A stretch of DNA of 64,000 nucleotides from Plantago elongata. Lineage: Eukaryota; Streptophyta; Magnoliopsida; Lamiales; Plantaginaceae. Below, piece by piece: positions 1 through 11,334 of this stretch. Positions within the stretch are counted from its first letter, which is position 1; the number at the start of each line of letters is the position of its first letter. Made by a program: the position numbers and the translations under genes. Under the pieces are notes generated by a model, which saw only the letters and a program-made list of their open reading frames with translations, made no database searches and was not told the origin of the DNA. The stretch covers positions 62,001-126,000 of the forward strand of contig JAYMSP010000009.1 in the NCBI GenBank assembly GCA_036897095.1, read 5' to 3'.

Positions 1-67
1 TTTGAAGCATTGATTTATGAAATTTGAATCTATTGGTCGTAGTTTTTGAGTTTAGATAAACTGGTAT

Positions 68-412
68 CACTGGCACGTGGTTACCGATGTGCTTGTTTCA
101 TATGTGCTTAATACATAATCTATATAAAATGGCACAAACTATAATATTTCCGAAATAAATCAACTCTTTGCATGAAAAATCGTATGAGAACTCGTTAAAA
201 TTAATTGTTCTTGACATTCTCGTGACTTAGTTTATTTATTGCTGGCACGTGGTTATCATCGTAGTTTTCCATGTGTGTACTACATAATTTATGTAAAATG
301 GCACAAACTATAATGCTTCCTAAATAAAAGTAACTCTTTGCATGAAAAAAATGGTATGAGAACTCGTTCAATTATTTGTTCTTGATAAATTCATTACTCA
401 GTTTATTGATGC
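68..412. repeat. Direct tandem duplication, about 170 bp, two copies
   Basis: The copies begin near 68 and 241. Both open with GGCACGTGGTTA, share ATGGCACAAACTATAAT in the middle, and end in a run like GAGAACTCGTT...TTGTTCTTGA. They differ by scattered substitutions and small indels. No reading frame crosses them. They lie upstream of, or in an intron of, the gene whose last exons start at 1552. Confidence 0.75.
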
Positions 413-553
413 AAGTCTGGTGGTTTGAATAAAATGATAGGCATTTTCCAATATTAATGTAATCGGGCCTTTTCCTTTTACTTATTTTGTTTTGTTCTAT
501 GTGTGTAGTAAGTCTTCTGGTGTAATAACTAGACGTGCTTATTTCTTCATTAT

Positions 554-1500
554 GTGTGTGCTCTGAATCTGATAATATCTTCCACTTTTTGAAGACGCAG
601 TATTGAGCCCAGATAGAGTGATTATTGATTGTTCAAATTTATATGATTCATTTTACATCATTGAAGTGTCACTTTATTGCGAATATGTTCGTCTTTATTG
701 TTGGAGACTTGAAGCAATGGTCTCTATTATACAATCCGATTGGATTATGAGGTTCAAGTCTAGGCACAAATAAATCGTGCCAGATTGATTTTTGGGTAAA
801 CTGTTATGCTTATTTTCCAAGATCCAACATTTTCATATAGTTATAGGATTCAGTTTTCATTATTAAATCCTCCATTTTAATTGGAATATGCTTGCCTTCA
901 TGATTAAATTTATGGCTCTGACACCAAAAATGGCAAACATAACTAACATCTTATAGCTTCCAGTACCTAAGGACTCAAAAGTATTTGACTAGAGGTACTA
1001 GAGCACGAACTTAGAATTTGTCTCCCAGAGAATTAAGTTTAGTGCTGAAGTACTACTATGTAATTTATGATGGGTAGTGAAGTATTAGGTAATCCTAGTT
1101 GGGAGGATCATTTCTAAAATTTAATCCAATTGGCTTGTGGTTTTTGCGTTCAGAACTTTTGCTACAAGTCTTTATATGTTCGTTGCATGTGTGCTCTGAA
1201 TCTGATAATATATGTCACTTCTCAAACTACTATTGAGCCCAGATGGAGAAATTGCTATATAATCAAATTGATAGAATAAAAATTTCCATCATTGAAGGGT
1301 TCAACTTAATTGTAAATCTGTTTGCCTTTTGTTATGGATGAATGAAGCAATGGGAAATTCAATACAATTGGATTGCGGATTTCAAGTGTAAATACAATTC
1401 CTTAAATGTTTTGTAGTGTGTGTGCTCTGAATCTGATCCACGTGTTTGCTACTTAATCATGTAGTGTCGAGCCCTGATGAGAAGTTATTAGTTATGAATT
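554..1500. repeat. Three diverged copies of a non-coding block
   Basis: Blocks starting near 554, 1189 and 1417 each open with GTGTGCTCTGAATCTGAT, followed about 35 bp later by a version of TGAGCCCAGATGGAGA. Spacing is uneven (about 635 and 230 bp). The stretch has no convincing coding frame and is probably intron or 5' flank of the gene ending at 2721. Confidence 0.6.
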
Positions 1501-1551
1501 TGCGATGAGAATATGTGCCATACTGATATTAATCAACCACTCTCTGTCCAG

Positions 1552-2721
1552 GTTTTATGCAAGGACCCTGATTCACGGTTACAACCACCTATTACATTTG
1601 CAAATTTGAAGATTATAAAGATCACGACTGAACAGATGCATACACAGATAAGAATACCCGCCCAGACAGTCAGAGAATCAATACAGCTACTATCCCCAGA
1701 TACTTTTATTTTCGATGCTCCCAAGGTTTTTGCTAATCTTTTCACCCGTTTTCTACTTGTAAAATAATTGTTTGCAAGTCAAGTGCATGATTAGTAGCAA
1801 TACTCTTCATTCTCTGTTCAAAACTTATTCATTCGTAACGATTACATGCATTTTTGTTGGTACACGACCCAACACCAAGTTAAACAAATTCTTATGTTTT
1901 ATCATTGAGATGCAAGAATTCGAAGTTGTACTTCAGTCTACTAAGTTAAACAAATTCTTATGTTTTGACATTGGGATGCAAGAAGTTGAAGTTGTCTTTC
2001 AGTCTACTGCTCATCTTTTCACCCGTTTTCTGCTTGTAAAATGATTGTTTGCAAGTCAAGCACATGATTAGTAGCAATACTCTTCATTCTCTGTTTAAAA
2101 GTTATTTACTCTTAATGATTACATGCATGCTTGTTGGTACACGACCCAATGCCAAGTTAAACAAATTCTTATGTTTTAACATTGAGATGGAAGAAGTCGA
2201 AGTTGTGGTTCAGTCTACTAAGTTAAACAAACTCTTATGTTTTGACATTGAGATGCAAGAAGTCGAAGTTGTTGTTCAGTCTACTGCTCTGCTTGGATCT
2301 TCTCGTTTCTTCTTTCTTTTTGTCTTTCCCTCCCCCCAACCTAGTAAACTGCACCGAAGTATGATTTTCTTCACACATACATGCATCAACTTAATTGCGT
2401 TTTCTATTGCCGTTGGCTACATGAGCAGGACGTCGATCCTGTAACTGGGGAGACCTACAGGCCCGGGGCCACTTTTGGAATACCTGCTAATGTGTTGTAT
2501 TTTTTCATGGAAAACTGTCCTTCCGTGGAATTCATCTACCTTGACTTATACAAGGTATATATATATATATAGATTCAAATATATGAATCATCATGCAAGA
2601 GTACCGATTATATTTCTATATTGGATGTAACAACTAACAACACAATATCCTGGTTCCATTTCAGAACCCATCTGATGAAGATGAGTGGCGACGCATAACA
2701 GGGAATTTTTTTGCAGTATGA
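1552..2721 (+). CDS. Last three exons of an unrecognised gene (partial)
   Basis: I do not recognise this protein. Three exons with canonical GT-AG borders join in phase 0: 1552-1725 (58 codons, from V-L-C-K-D-P-D to D-A-P-K), 2429-2554 (42 codons, from DVDPVTGETYRPG to YLDLYK) and 2665-2721 (ending N-F-F-A-V then TGA). The leucine-rich phrases NLKIIKI and CPSVEFIYLDL recall leucine-rich repeat strands, such as those of F-box/LRR proteins, and F-box genes lie next door, but this is weak. The codon choice and three matching phases argue for a real gene. The start lies further upstream, probably outside the window, as no earlier exon is clear in 1-1500. The first of the two introns contains a 276-bp tandem duplication. 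Confidence 0.5.
1738..2290. repeat. 276-bp tandem duplication with nested about 66-bp repeats, inside an intron
   Basis: The two large copies begin at about 1738 and 2014, each with CTTTTCACCCGTTTTCT then TTGCAAGTCAAG and ATTAGTAGCAATACTCTTC. Within them a smaller unit, AAGTTAAACAAATTCTTATG plus GATGCAAGAAGTTGAAGTTGT, occurs four times (near 1882, 1950, 2155 and 2220). The accidental open frames across this array follow from its repetition and are not coding. Confidence 0.75.
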
Positions 2722-3543
2722 CGACATCTGAAACAATATGTACATCAGTTAATGAAAATTTCTGCAATCCGCGAAAGCTGGTTCTATTGTTTGTGACTAA
2801 ATCTGTATACCCCATGTCAGGTGGTGCTTCTTCATGTGGCACTTTAACAGCTAGCCCTATACACTCTTACGTGTTGTGGTGCTAACATATAGATAGTTTG
2901 ATTTTTGTCCTTGAAAAAATTTCGAAATCTGAAGCTGTATCTTGTACCCGAAAACTGTAAACTTTGTACGATTTTGTGTTTGGGTCTATGATTTAGATCT
3001 TCCTTCTATTACCTAGCGAACATTCTGTTTGCATTTTCAAATCAGGTAATATGAGCCTGAAGATACTCATACAGACTTAATTGAGAATTGAGATATAAGT
3101 ACATTTGCGCCCCACAGTTTTCTTGTTTTGTTTTTCCTTCTTATTTTGGTTACTATTTTGTTATTGCTCTGTTGATTTTTTGCCTGTTTCGTGAGGGAGA
3201 TATGTTTTCTTTGAGAAAACCTCTATACTAACCTAGCAGTTTCCGGTCTTCTTTGGCAGTCTGGGAATTATAGGTTTTGTCACACAAAAAAGTCCGGGAT
3301 TACCTCTTGGCAGAAGGGTAAGGACATACCAGCTGTGCCCTTGTAGCAAAATGGGACTGTTTAGATTATTACAATAACTCATGTTGAGCATAACTGGAAG
3401 CAGAGAGACTGATCCAGAGGTCATTGTTTAAACATGGATTTCATCGTCCATGTTTTGTACTATTTCCAGTCTGTTTGCTTATTAATCAGAGATTCTCTGC
3501 TTTCTCAGTAGTTTGAGAATAATAAACTATTCAATTAACGAAC
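2722..3543. other. Intergenic: 3' end of the upstream gene and leader of the F-box gene
   Basis: The first part is probably the 3' UTR of the gene ending at 2721. The last part, with TCAGTAGTTTGAGAATAATAAAC shortly before 3544, is probably the F-box gene's leader. I see no other gene here. Confidence 0.5.
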
Positions 3544-4806
3544 ATGGATGTCGATGAAACTAATGTCACTCGACCCCGGCGAGTTATTCGATGTGTCTTG
3601 AATAGCCATAATCCCAGGAATGCAGCGAGTAACAGGTGCAACGTCCTGCTAGCTGAATTTCTTCAGGGAAGATCTGCCAGGAAGCTAGCCAATGTACAGG
3701 AACGAGCAGACGAAGCAACAACTCTGGAAGTTAACATGTTCCGCAATCAGGTATTTCTCCCTGATGAGTTATTATTCAAGATTTTCATTTCACTACCAGC
3801 CGAATCTCTTATCAGGGTAAAGTTCGTGTGCAAGAAATGGTTTCATTTGATTAATACTCCAGCTTTCATCAACTCCCATGCCCTGCAATCTGAGACAGTT
3901 CTTATCTGTCAAGAGTTAGCCCTCTCGTCCCAACCTTTAGACGAAAAGCCCAAGCCCTATTTCCATTTTCTGGATCTACATTGCTCGAATGACAGTTTCA
4001 TCGAGTCGAATGAAATTGGCTTAAAACATGTCTTGGCGAGCTGTGATGGTTTGGTCCTTGGGAAACCTCGAACGAGAAACTGCTTGATCCTTACAAACCC
4101 TCTAACCAGGAAGCATGTCGAACTTCCATTAGGCAAGACGCCTACTTCCTTGTTGTCTGATGGTGAGGCCTATTATTTGGTATTTTGTATGAATGTTAAG
4201 ACATACAAAGTGGTACATTTGTTTTGGCAAAACCCAAGACATGCGTGCTGTGAAATTATGTGTATCAGTACAAGGACATGGAGACCGATAGATGGATTTT
4301 CATCAGACCTGTTGCAACCTATTAAGCATGTGCAAGTCTTAGTCGATGGGTCATTGTACTGGAAACCAGGGAAACAGCGTTGTGATTATTGTGTCACCCT
4401 GAATATGCATGATGAGAAGTTTACTACGAAGAAACTGCCTACGATTTGCAACGTGAGAGATCAGTTGCTTGAATTTGGAGGAACTGTCGGTCTTGTAACT
4501 ATTGCTAATCACCATCTGATGGATATCTGGATTTTGATGAATGATAAAGAGAATTGGATAAAGAAACATACTATCAATCTGAATTCAGAGTTGAGGCACA
4601 TCCCCTCTCCGTTCTGTAGTTTAAGAAATGGGAAGGATCTGGTGTTCGAGGATCTGGGTTGTAAAATATACATTTACGATTTAGATAAGGGTGATATGAA
4701 GCTGGTCCATTGGAGAGATGATGTTGAAGCATGGTCTCCAGGGATCGGACACCTCTACCTTCCTCATAGGAAAACCCTTGCCTCACTGGAGACTGAATCG
4801 TCTTGA
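3544..4806 (+). CDS. F-box protein with F-box-associated (FBA) domain
   Basis: Intronless, 420 aa. An F-box at about residues 71-112 (LPDELLFKIFISLPAESL, then V-C-K-K-W-F) should bind SKP1 of an SCF ubiquitin ligase. The rest is an F-box-associated interaction domain of the large plant FBA family, with the typical signature SCDGLVL near residue 165 and LTNPLTRK after it, which would choose the substrate. The substrate cannot be read from sequence. The first 70 residues hold a short motif, LLAEFLQ followed by ERADEA, that recurs in all F-box relatives of this window. This copy is the most diverged of the set and stands about 3 kb from the rest, on the far side of the transporter gene. The ATG at 3544 is the first in frame. 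Confidence 0.9.
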   Translation: MDVDETNVTRPRRVIRCVLNSHNPRNAASNRCNVLLAEFLQGRSARKLANVQERADEATTLEVNMFRNQVFLPDELLFKIFISLPAESLIRVKFVCKKWFHLINTPAFINSHALQSETVLICQELALSSQPLDEKPKPYFHFLDLHCSNDSFIESNEIGLKHVLASCDGLVLGKPRTRNCLILTNPLTRKHVELPLGKTPTSLLSDGEAYYLVFCMNVKTYKVVHLFWQNPRHACCEIMCISTRTWRPIDGFSSDLLQPIKHVQVLVDGSLYWKPGKQRCDYCVTLNMHDEKFTTKKLPTICNVRDQLLEFGGTVGLVTIANHHLMDIWILMNDKENWIKKHTINLNSELRHIPSPFCSLRNGKDLVFEDLGCKIYIYDLDKGDMKLVHWRDDVEAWSPGIGHLYLPHRKTLASLETESS

Positions 4807-5427
4807 TGTACCATGCTAGTATATAGTTTGGTAGATTCTTAGAATGCCTAGTAGTATTTCTGTGTGTACTTGTTGCCCTTGAGCAATTCATTGTTGTGTA
4901 TTCTCAACTAAATGTGTACAGCTCACAGCACTGTGGGCATAGGAAAAACCCGAGATATTTCTGCTTTTGGTACCATTTTCGGGTTTCCCCCCCTCGCAAA
5001 GTGCTCAAAGATATTGAACTTTACAGGTTACAACCATCAATATAACAACCATGGTCATTGTTTAATCATGCTATTGCCTGTTCTCTATTCTTACAGAACA
5101 AATATTACAAGGTAAACAAATGCTAAATTCATCTATGCCAAGTAGCAATCTAATTGAACAAAGTACACAAAATTGGCTGCACTAACAGCCATGGAACCTG
5201 CTAATCCAACTACGAGGTATATCAGGAACAGATTTGAACCAGCAACGAGTCGACCCATCATGCAACTCTCAAAGCTGGGATACTACGTCCCAAGTCAGAA
5301 ATAAGCGATTGACTGACTGATAGATGACTATAATTGATTGCACTTCCCGCCTTTCTTGAGTCCCACTCTTAATATCCTATGTAGAATCCACAACAAAAGA
5401 ATGAAACAGAATATTCAGATAACAAAA
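4807..5427. other. Convergent 3' flanks of the F-box gene and the transporter
   Basis: This is the tail-to-tail spacer between the F-box gene (plus) and the GONST3-like gene (minus), presumably holding both 3' UTRs. The open frame of 67 codons at 4912 lacks any family signal and I do not treat it as a gene. Confidence 0.5.
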
Positions 5428-6546
5428 CTATGATTTTCTTTCCTCGGGTTCAGCACCTTGCTTTCCGTCACTACTGTTAGCAGAAGTGGTTTGCATTTCA
5501 AGCAACTTTTGCTGTTCTTCTTCACCCTCTTGATTTTCTACTTCCTTTGCCGGTTTAGGTTTGCTGGTAGACTGTTGATACATGACGCCACCGAACATGC
5601 AAATCAGAAGTCCAACTGTTCCAACTATTGTCGAGTGCTTGTCCCAAATAACCAGATTTATCACAACAGTCAGCAATTTGTTTACTATGCCTAGCACAGT
5701 GAACCCTGTTGCGGAAATTGCTCTGCGACAAGAAAATCCGAAAAACGAGATGGCCAAACCAAAGAGACATGATAGCCCTACTGGTAAAATCACCTGAAAC
5801 GAATGCCAATCTGTCTCATCCGAAATATCATGCTCTATCTTCTTCAGTTCTCCCATTATAAGCAACTCCACAGGAAACAACAACAAGGCCTCAAGATTAT
5901 TGTACAACACAAGGCCCCATGTATTCAATCCAATAGTCATAACCACATGCTTGATGTAGACAAAATCTATTGACATGCTCACCAAGTATGCCAAAGCCCA
6001 TGTATATGCTGTTACTGTGAACTGATAATCAGTTATGACATAAAGCACACTTCCAGCAAATATAGTCCCAAGTGAAAACCATGTCTTGAGCGCGGGCCAA
6101 GGCTGGTGCAAGTATAGGGTCTCACCAATCGCAACAAAGATAGGGACCGCTGAGCGGAAAACAATGAATGTATCGACATTAGCATGAAGCAGGAGCTCAC
6201 TGTTGGTGAACAGAGACAAGTAGAATATAATTGCAGCCGGTAAAAACCGCCACATTGTAAGAAGATCGAGCTTATCGTGTTCCAGTAGCTTAGTCCACCC
6301 AAAGATTAGCACCCCAGCAGTACTTGTGAAGTATTGAAGCGCAGTCAGAGCTCCAGGATACGGAAACTTCATCACAGCCCATTTATTGATGATGGATAGT
6401 AACGAAGCGGAAATGCAATAACCAGCAGCAATTCCGTAAACTGACGCGTGTTGGAGTAAGGTGTTATACAGCGATGGGGAAGGACTCGACTGAGCTTCTG
6501 ATGTTGCATTACCATTTTTAGGATTTTCCACATCACCCGTCGACAT
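5428..6546 (-). CDS. GONST3: Golgi nucleotide-sugar transporter, GONST3-like
   Basis: Single coding exon, 372 aa, matching the drug/metabolite transporter superfamily nucleotide-sugar transporters. The run from YGIAAGYCISASLLSIINKW onward is what I recall of Arabidopsis GONST3 (At1g76340), a GDP-sugar transporter. About nine or ten hydrophobic helices are visible from residue 36 to 323. The GIVNK at 286-290 corresponds to the GALNK-type nucleotide-sugar binding motif of GONST1. The tail after residue 323 is charged (Lys, Glu, Gln) and likely cytosolic. The expected role is exchange of a GDP-sugar for GMP across the Golgi membrane to feed glycosylation. The exact sugar is not readable from sequence. 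The gene appears complete and uninterrupted, and is unrelated to the F-box genes around it. Confidence 0.88.
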   Translation of the reverse strand: MSTGDVENPKNGNATSEAQSSPSPSLYNTLLQHASVYGIAAGYCISASLLSIINKWAVMKFPYPGALTALQYFTSTAGVLIFGWTKLLEHDKLDLLTMWRFLPAAIIFYLSLFTNSELLLHANVDTFIVFRSAVPIFVAIGETLYLHQPWPALKTWFSLGTIFAGSVLYVITDYQFTVTAYTWALAYLVSMSIDFVYIKHVVMTIGLNTWGLVLYNNLEALLLFPVELLIMGELKKIEHDISDETDWHSFQVILPVGLSCLFGLAISFFGFSCRRAISATGFTVLGIVNKLLTVVINLVIWDKHSTIVGTVGLLICMFGGVMYQQSTSKPKPAKEVENQEGEEEQQKLLEMQTTSANSSDGKQGAEPEERKS

Positions 6547-7400
6547 CTAGTGTTGATACATAACAAGAAAACAGCCCCAATGAAACAATGAGATAATAAA
6601 GAGAAGTCTCCACTACATTATTATGTTAAGCACAGAAACCAACCAACAGTCCAAAAACTACATGCTAAACTGGATATTACAACAACATTCTGAAAATTTG
6701 AAACTGACACATCAATAGGTCAACATGATTTTTTACACAAGCACAAAAGAATAATCTGTAGAGCTCACATTCTATCCATCAGCAATCAAACGACAATTTC
6801 CACCGGTCAATTTACAAGCAAGTGAAATGATAATCAGTTATAACATCCTATGTGAGCCATTAACAGAACAACAGCCCAAAATAATTAGTAAATTCGTACT
6901 TGCATTTATGCTAATAGATGCATATAATATCTCCCAAATTCAATATATCAGGATACTTATTGGTGACAGAAGAAGTAATATGTCCACTATATCATCGACA
7001 ATGAAGCCCAACTCAGTTGGTTGGTAAGGCGCTTCAAAAAATATAGATATCCACTATATCATCATTCACCATGTCAAGCACAAAAAACTTGAGTCTGAAC
7101 TGGAAAAAATCATTTCGATAAGCTTCAAATTGACACATCATAGTCATTTTTTAAACCACTCAAGCTGAACAAAAAAACTCTAGAGGTGTAATCACATTCG
7201 AATTGGTTCGTAATGAAGCTACAATACCTTCATTTCACTAATTTCACAAGTAACTGAAGTTGCATACAGAAAAGGATTGGAAAACTAAAATAAACTATAA
7301 AAGCGACGAGAAATGTACCTATTCCGACGAGTAAGATCGCCGGAAAAGTTCACCGACACTGATGATCGATCGATTGAATTAGATCTGGGTTTACAGCAAT
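6547..7400 (-). other. Likely 5' UTR intron and leader exon of the GONST3-like gene
   Basis: On the minus strand a GGAATAG|GTACATTT donor lies near 7316, and a T-rich tract ending in CACTAG abuts the start codon at 6546. This suggests one non-coding first exon at about 7317-7400 and an intron of roughly 770 bp. The stretch holds no coding frame. The model is inferred from splice signals alone. Confidence 0.4.
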
Positions 7401-7965
7401 TTTGTTTCACTCAAATGACTCGATAAACAAGAATTCGGATCTGGGTTTAATAATGACCAAAATTACATTTTGCTCCTCCGAGACTACCGGTTTTTTTTTT
7501 TTTTTAAAGATAAGTTACAATTCCGTCTCGATAAATTCTCTAACATTTAATTTTGTTTTCGCTGATGATGGTGGCGAACGTAGGTACGATATAAACAAGG
7601 AAAGTAGGTGAAAGGTGTTAGATGAGGGAACGTTGAGAATCTGTTGTGACGGATTACGTTATACCGTAGTAATTATTCATATATGTATACTTGCTTTTAT
7701 TTTGTTAGAGTACTTGTACAGTAAAACTTGAGAAAGGTGTTAGAAACTAAAAACCTAAGTTCAGTTGTGATTGTACATAAAAGTTGAATTTTCTCCATCA
7801 TTGATTAGGTGCCATGGGAGTATTTCAATGGAAAATCACTTCCAGAAAGCAAAGAGAAAGAAGTACAACAAAATAAATTAACGGTAGAAGTAAACAAATC
7901 AACATTCAGTTGAGTTCATGCTATGAACACCACATAAATAAAAACACTGGAAAATCAGCAGTTCT
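7401..7965. other. Intergenic: upstream of GONST3 and 3' flank of the minus-strand F-box copy
   Basis: No gene is seen. It contains a T homopolymer near 7491-7505 and otherwise unremarkable AT-rich sequence. Confidence 0.5.
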
Positions 7966-9220
7966 TCAGCATGGAGTTTCTTCTTGTGTTTCCGGCCACG
8001 AGGCAAGTGTGTTTCGATGAGGAACGAACATCATCCCTGCTCTATAATGCCATCCCTCTATGCCTTCTTTTGAGCTGACATTATTCATATCACCTTTGTC
8101 AAAGTCGCGAACATATAACATCCCTCGTGCATAAACAAAAACTATATCTTTCCCGTTTCTTGGACAGCATACAGGCAAAACAGAACGTCTGAAATCCAAA
8201 TGCAGACAGATGCTGCATCTCTTTACCCATATAGAGTTAGATTTATAATCATTTTCATCCAGAATCCAAACATGTAGCAAATAGCGTGTTTCTTGAGATA
8301 CAAATCCAAGAACTCCCCCAATCTCAAGGAGCCGGTCATTTATACGACGACGGTTAGGCAAGTTCCTTGTGATACACTTCTCATCCTGCAAATTCAAAGT
8401 GATGAAATAATCACGACCATCTCGGTATCTAGGTGTCCAGTACATTGATCCATTCGCATCAACCATCTTTGGTCTATGGTTTGGTAGTTCCTCAGACGAA
8501 AATCCCTCTACCAGTTTCAATTTTCTTGTACTAATGCTGAGTATTTCACATCCTACTTCAGAGAACAAGTGGACCACTTTGTATGTGTTTTCCTTGTTAG
8601 AGAAGGTTAAGCTATAGGATCCATTCGAAGACGTGGTACTATTAGTACTTGGTGGAAGCTTGGTCAATTTCCTAGTTATGGGGTTTGTGAGTATCAAGCT
8701 CATATCATTTTCTCTTCTTACTAGAACCAAACCATCACAACTCGATAGAACCTCAACCATGCCGATGATGCTAGAGTGGACAAAATTGTTCCTTGCATGA
8801 TCAAAATCCATGAAATGAAAGTAGCATCGGGGCATTTCATCAAAATGTTTTGGTGCAAAAGACAACTTTTGACAGATAAGAAGCGTCTCAGATTGCTGGG
8901 TGTGCAATCTGATGAAAGTTGGGTCGTTGATAAAAATGAACCATCTTCTGCAAACAAATGGATTCTGAAAAGTGATTCAGGAGGCAGTGACATGAAAATC
9001 TTGAAGAGTAAATCATCAGGAAGTAATTGAACCACCTGATTTTGAGTCTGATAAGTACTTCCAATACTTGTGTTGCATATTCTGCTCTTTTTCGTCCATT
9101 CTCCAGTAAAAACTGTGCTAATGGCCTCTGGCACCAGTTGCCTGTTGCTGTGACCCTTCTCCTTCTAGACAGCCTAACAATCCTTCGCATGCTTTGGGAA
9201 CCTGCATCATTTGCCTCCAT
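7966..9220 (-). pseudogene. F-box/FBA gene broken by two single-base deletions
   Basis: This full-length relative of the genes at 16656 and 18762 starts at the ATG ending at 9220 (M-E-A-N-D-A-G, conserved in the paralogs) and stops at 7966. Comparison with the paralogs shows two one-base losses. One lies near 9055, just ahead of the F-box, where TTGGAAGTAC replaces TTGGAATGTAC. The other is near 8968, inside the F-box. The three frames together cover the N-terminal module, the F-box (LPDDLLFKIFMSLPPESL) and the whole FBA domain, which is open for 313 codons. The rest of the reading frame is clean, so the decay is recent, or one or both losses are assembly errors. It lies head-to-head with the broken plus-strand copy at 9805, 584 bp away. 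Confidence 0.8.
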
Positions 9221-9804
9221 TCTGATACTTGCGAAAATTCCACTTCCACATGATAAAGGCAATGTTAAGGGGTGCTAAGTAAGAAATTGACAGGTACTAC
9301 AGTATATCACTTAACAACGATGTATTCTATGAGTAAAGTGGTCCTAATGTTGACAAAATAGAAGTTCTTAAAATCAAGCCGGCAATCAATCTGTTGTTCA
9401 GTACAAAATTCTTTCACCTTAATAGGGCAGCTTATGTGACCTGTCCTGCAATTGCCTGGCCGGCCCTTCCATGTATTGACAAAGCGTCTTCAACTTGATC
9501 GAAGCAGTTGAGGAACATGACACAGAATATTCAACTAAAATGACCTAAATTTTTAAACAAAACAAAACCTGTTGTTCAAAGTTTCTCTTTTACATTCAGT
9601 TTAAAGAAACCTGGAAATGATCAGCATATTATTTGCCAGCCTGCAGATTTATATGCCTGTTCTTAACAGTATTTCCATTACCACTACCTTACATATATAG
9701 TACCTTTGTTTTATTTGCAAATGTTGTGTTATAGTATCTATCCACTTCTTACTTAACACATTTTTTCAGTGATCTTAGTCGAAGCAGACAAATTTAGAGA
9801 CACA
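9221..9804. promoter_or_regulatory. Divergent intergenic promoter between two head-to-head F-box genes
   Basis: This 584-bp spacer separates the two start codons. It is homologous along its length to 15996-16655, for example GGCAGCTTATGTGACCTG against ACAGCTTATGTGACCTG. A splice acceptor-like TTTTTTCAG|TGATCTTAG sits shortly before the plus-strand ATG, as in the paralog, so a 5' UTR intron is likely on that side. Confidence 0.5.
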
Positions 9805-11043
9805 ATGGAAGCAAGTGATACCAGGTTTTAACTGAAGCATATACTAGGCTGCGTGAACTAAGAAAGGCCCGAGGCCAGTATCTATTAGCACAATTTCTAC
9901 TGGAGAATGCACTAGAAAGAGCAGATCATGCAGCACAATTATTGGAAAGCACTAATGAGACTCGGAACCTGCAGGTGGATCTTCCCGATGATTTACTCTT
10001 GAAAATATTTATTTTATTACCTGCCGAATCTCTTTTCAGAGTCCAGTTTGTTTCCAAAAGATGGTTCAATTTGATCAGCAGCCCAACACTGGTCAGATTG
10101 CATGCGCAGCAATCTGAGACGCTTATAATCTGTCAAAGGTTGAGTTTGCCCCTAATCATGTCGATGAAATGACCAACAGTTACTTTCATTTCATGGAACT
10201 TGATAAAATCACTTGATGAGGCACACTTTTGTCTACTCAAGTTCCATCGGCATGATCAATGCTCTATCAAGCTATGATGGTTTGGTTCTAGTACAAAGGG
10301 AAAATAGTACGAGCTTGATACTCACGAACCCGGTGACAAGGAAATATACCGAGCTCCCACCAAGCAAGGTAACCACTCCTTGAAACGAATCTTATGGCTT
10401 AGCCTTCTGTAACAAAGAAAACACATACAAAGTGGTTCACTTGTTCTCTGCAAACCCAAGCTATATAGGATGTAGAGTCCTGAACATTAGTACAAGAAAA
10501 TGAAAAAGCATAGAAGGATTTTCACACGAGCAACTACCATACGGTAGGCAGAATTTGGTTTATGCAAATGGAAAAGTGTACTGGATACCTCGATACAACC
10601 ATGTTTGTTCTCCCAATTTTGTGACTTTGAATTTGCAGAATGAGAAATGTATCACCAGAAACTTGCCCTTGAGCCGCAATATAAGAGATCAGCTTCTTGA
10701 GATTGGTGGAGTTCCAGGATTTGTAACATATGAAACAAATAAGTTGCTGCAAGTTTGGACATTGAAGGATACTGACGAAGAATGTTATGCTAATTGGATA
10801 AAGAGTTGCAGCATCGACCTGAGGTTGGATATCCGGCATTATGGTGCTGTGCCTATATGTAGTCCAAGAAATGGGAAAGACATGGTTTTCTATTCATCTC
10901 CTCAAAGACTTTTGTATGTCTACGACTTGGATAAAGGTGATAGAAAATTGACTTGTTCAAGAGACGACATAAAAGCATGAAATGAACACTTAGAGAAGCT
11001 CTGCATTCCTCATCTACACACACTTGCGTCGTGGGAAACATAA
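9805..11043 (+). pseudogene. F-box/FBA pseudogene, sister of the gene at 16656
   Basis: The copy aligns from start to stop with the intact gene at 16656-17897 at very high identity. It is broken by an early stop after eight codons, a frameshift near 10165, in-frame stops near 10381, 10501 and 10978 (two of them Trp to stop), and small indels near 10210. The F-box itself (LPDDLLLKIFILLPAESL) is still readable. Several independent lesions make this a true pseudogene rather than a sequencing artefact. Confidence 0.9.
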
Positions 11044-11334
11044 GAAGAAGCTCCATGCTGAAGAACTGCTAATTTTCAATGATTTATTTATGGAGTGCCA
11101 ATATGTTTCTGTTCTCCTTTCCATTAGATCTGTCTAAATGTACGTGTTATTCTATCTCTCATTAATGAAAAGTACACTCTTCCGGGGATCTCATCCTCAT
11201 CAGATGCATGTTATTATAGAGAATATTCAGGTCAAACGAATGGTACCGGCAGCTCATGATATGTTGTAATAGGAAATGGAGTTCTTTTCTTGATTTATTC
11301 TTGTATTGTGAACGATGAATATAATCGTCCCATC
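11044..11334. other. 3' flank of the F-box pseudogene
   Basis: This resembles the 3' flank of the sister gene after 17897 (CTCCATGCT..., TCTGTTCTCCTTTCCATT). No gene is seen. Confidence 0.5.

Noticed and set aside
1405-1415. TTTTGTAGTG as the missing CACTA right end
   Set aside because: It lies 12 kb before the left tip, in the wrong position for that element, and the bases beyond the first ten do not match the tip.
5458-6302. Several open frames opposite or beside the GONST3-like coding region
   Set aside because: They are shadows of the intact transporter frame on the minus strand; none has family signal.
10534-10839. Minus-strand frame across the F-box pseudogene
   Set aside because: Shadow of the plus-strand pseudogene coding region.
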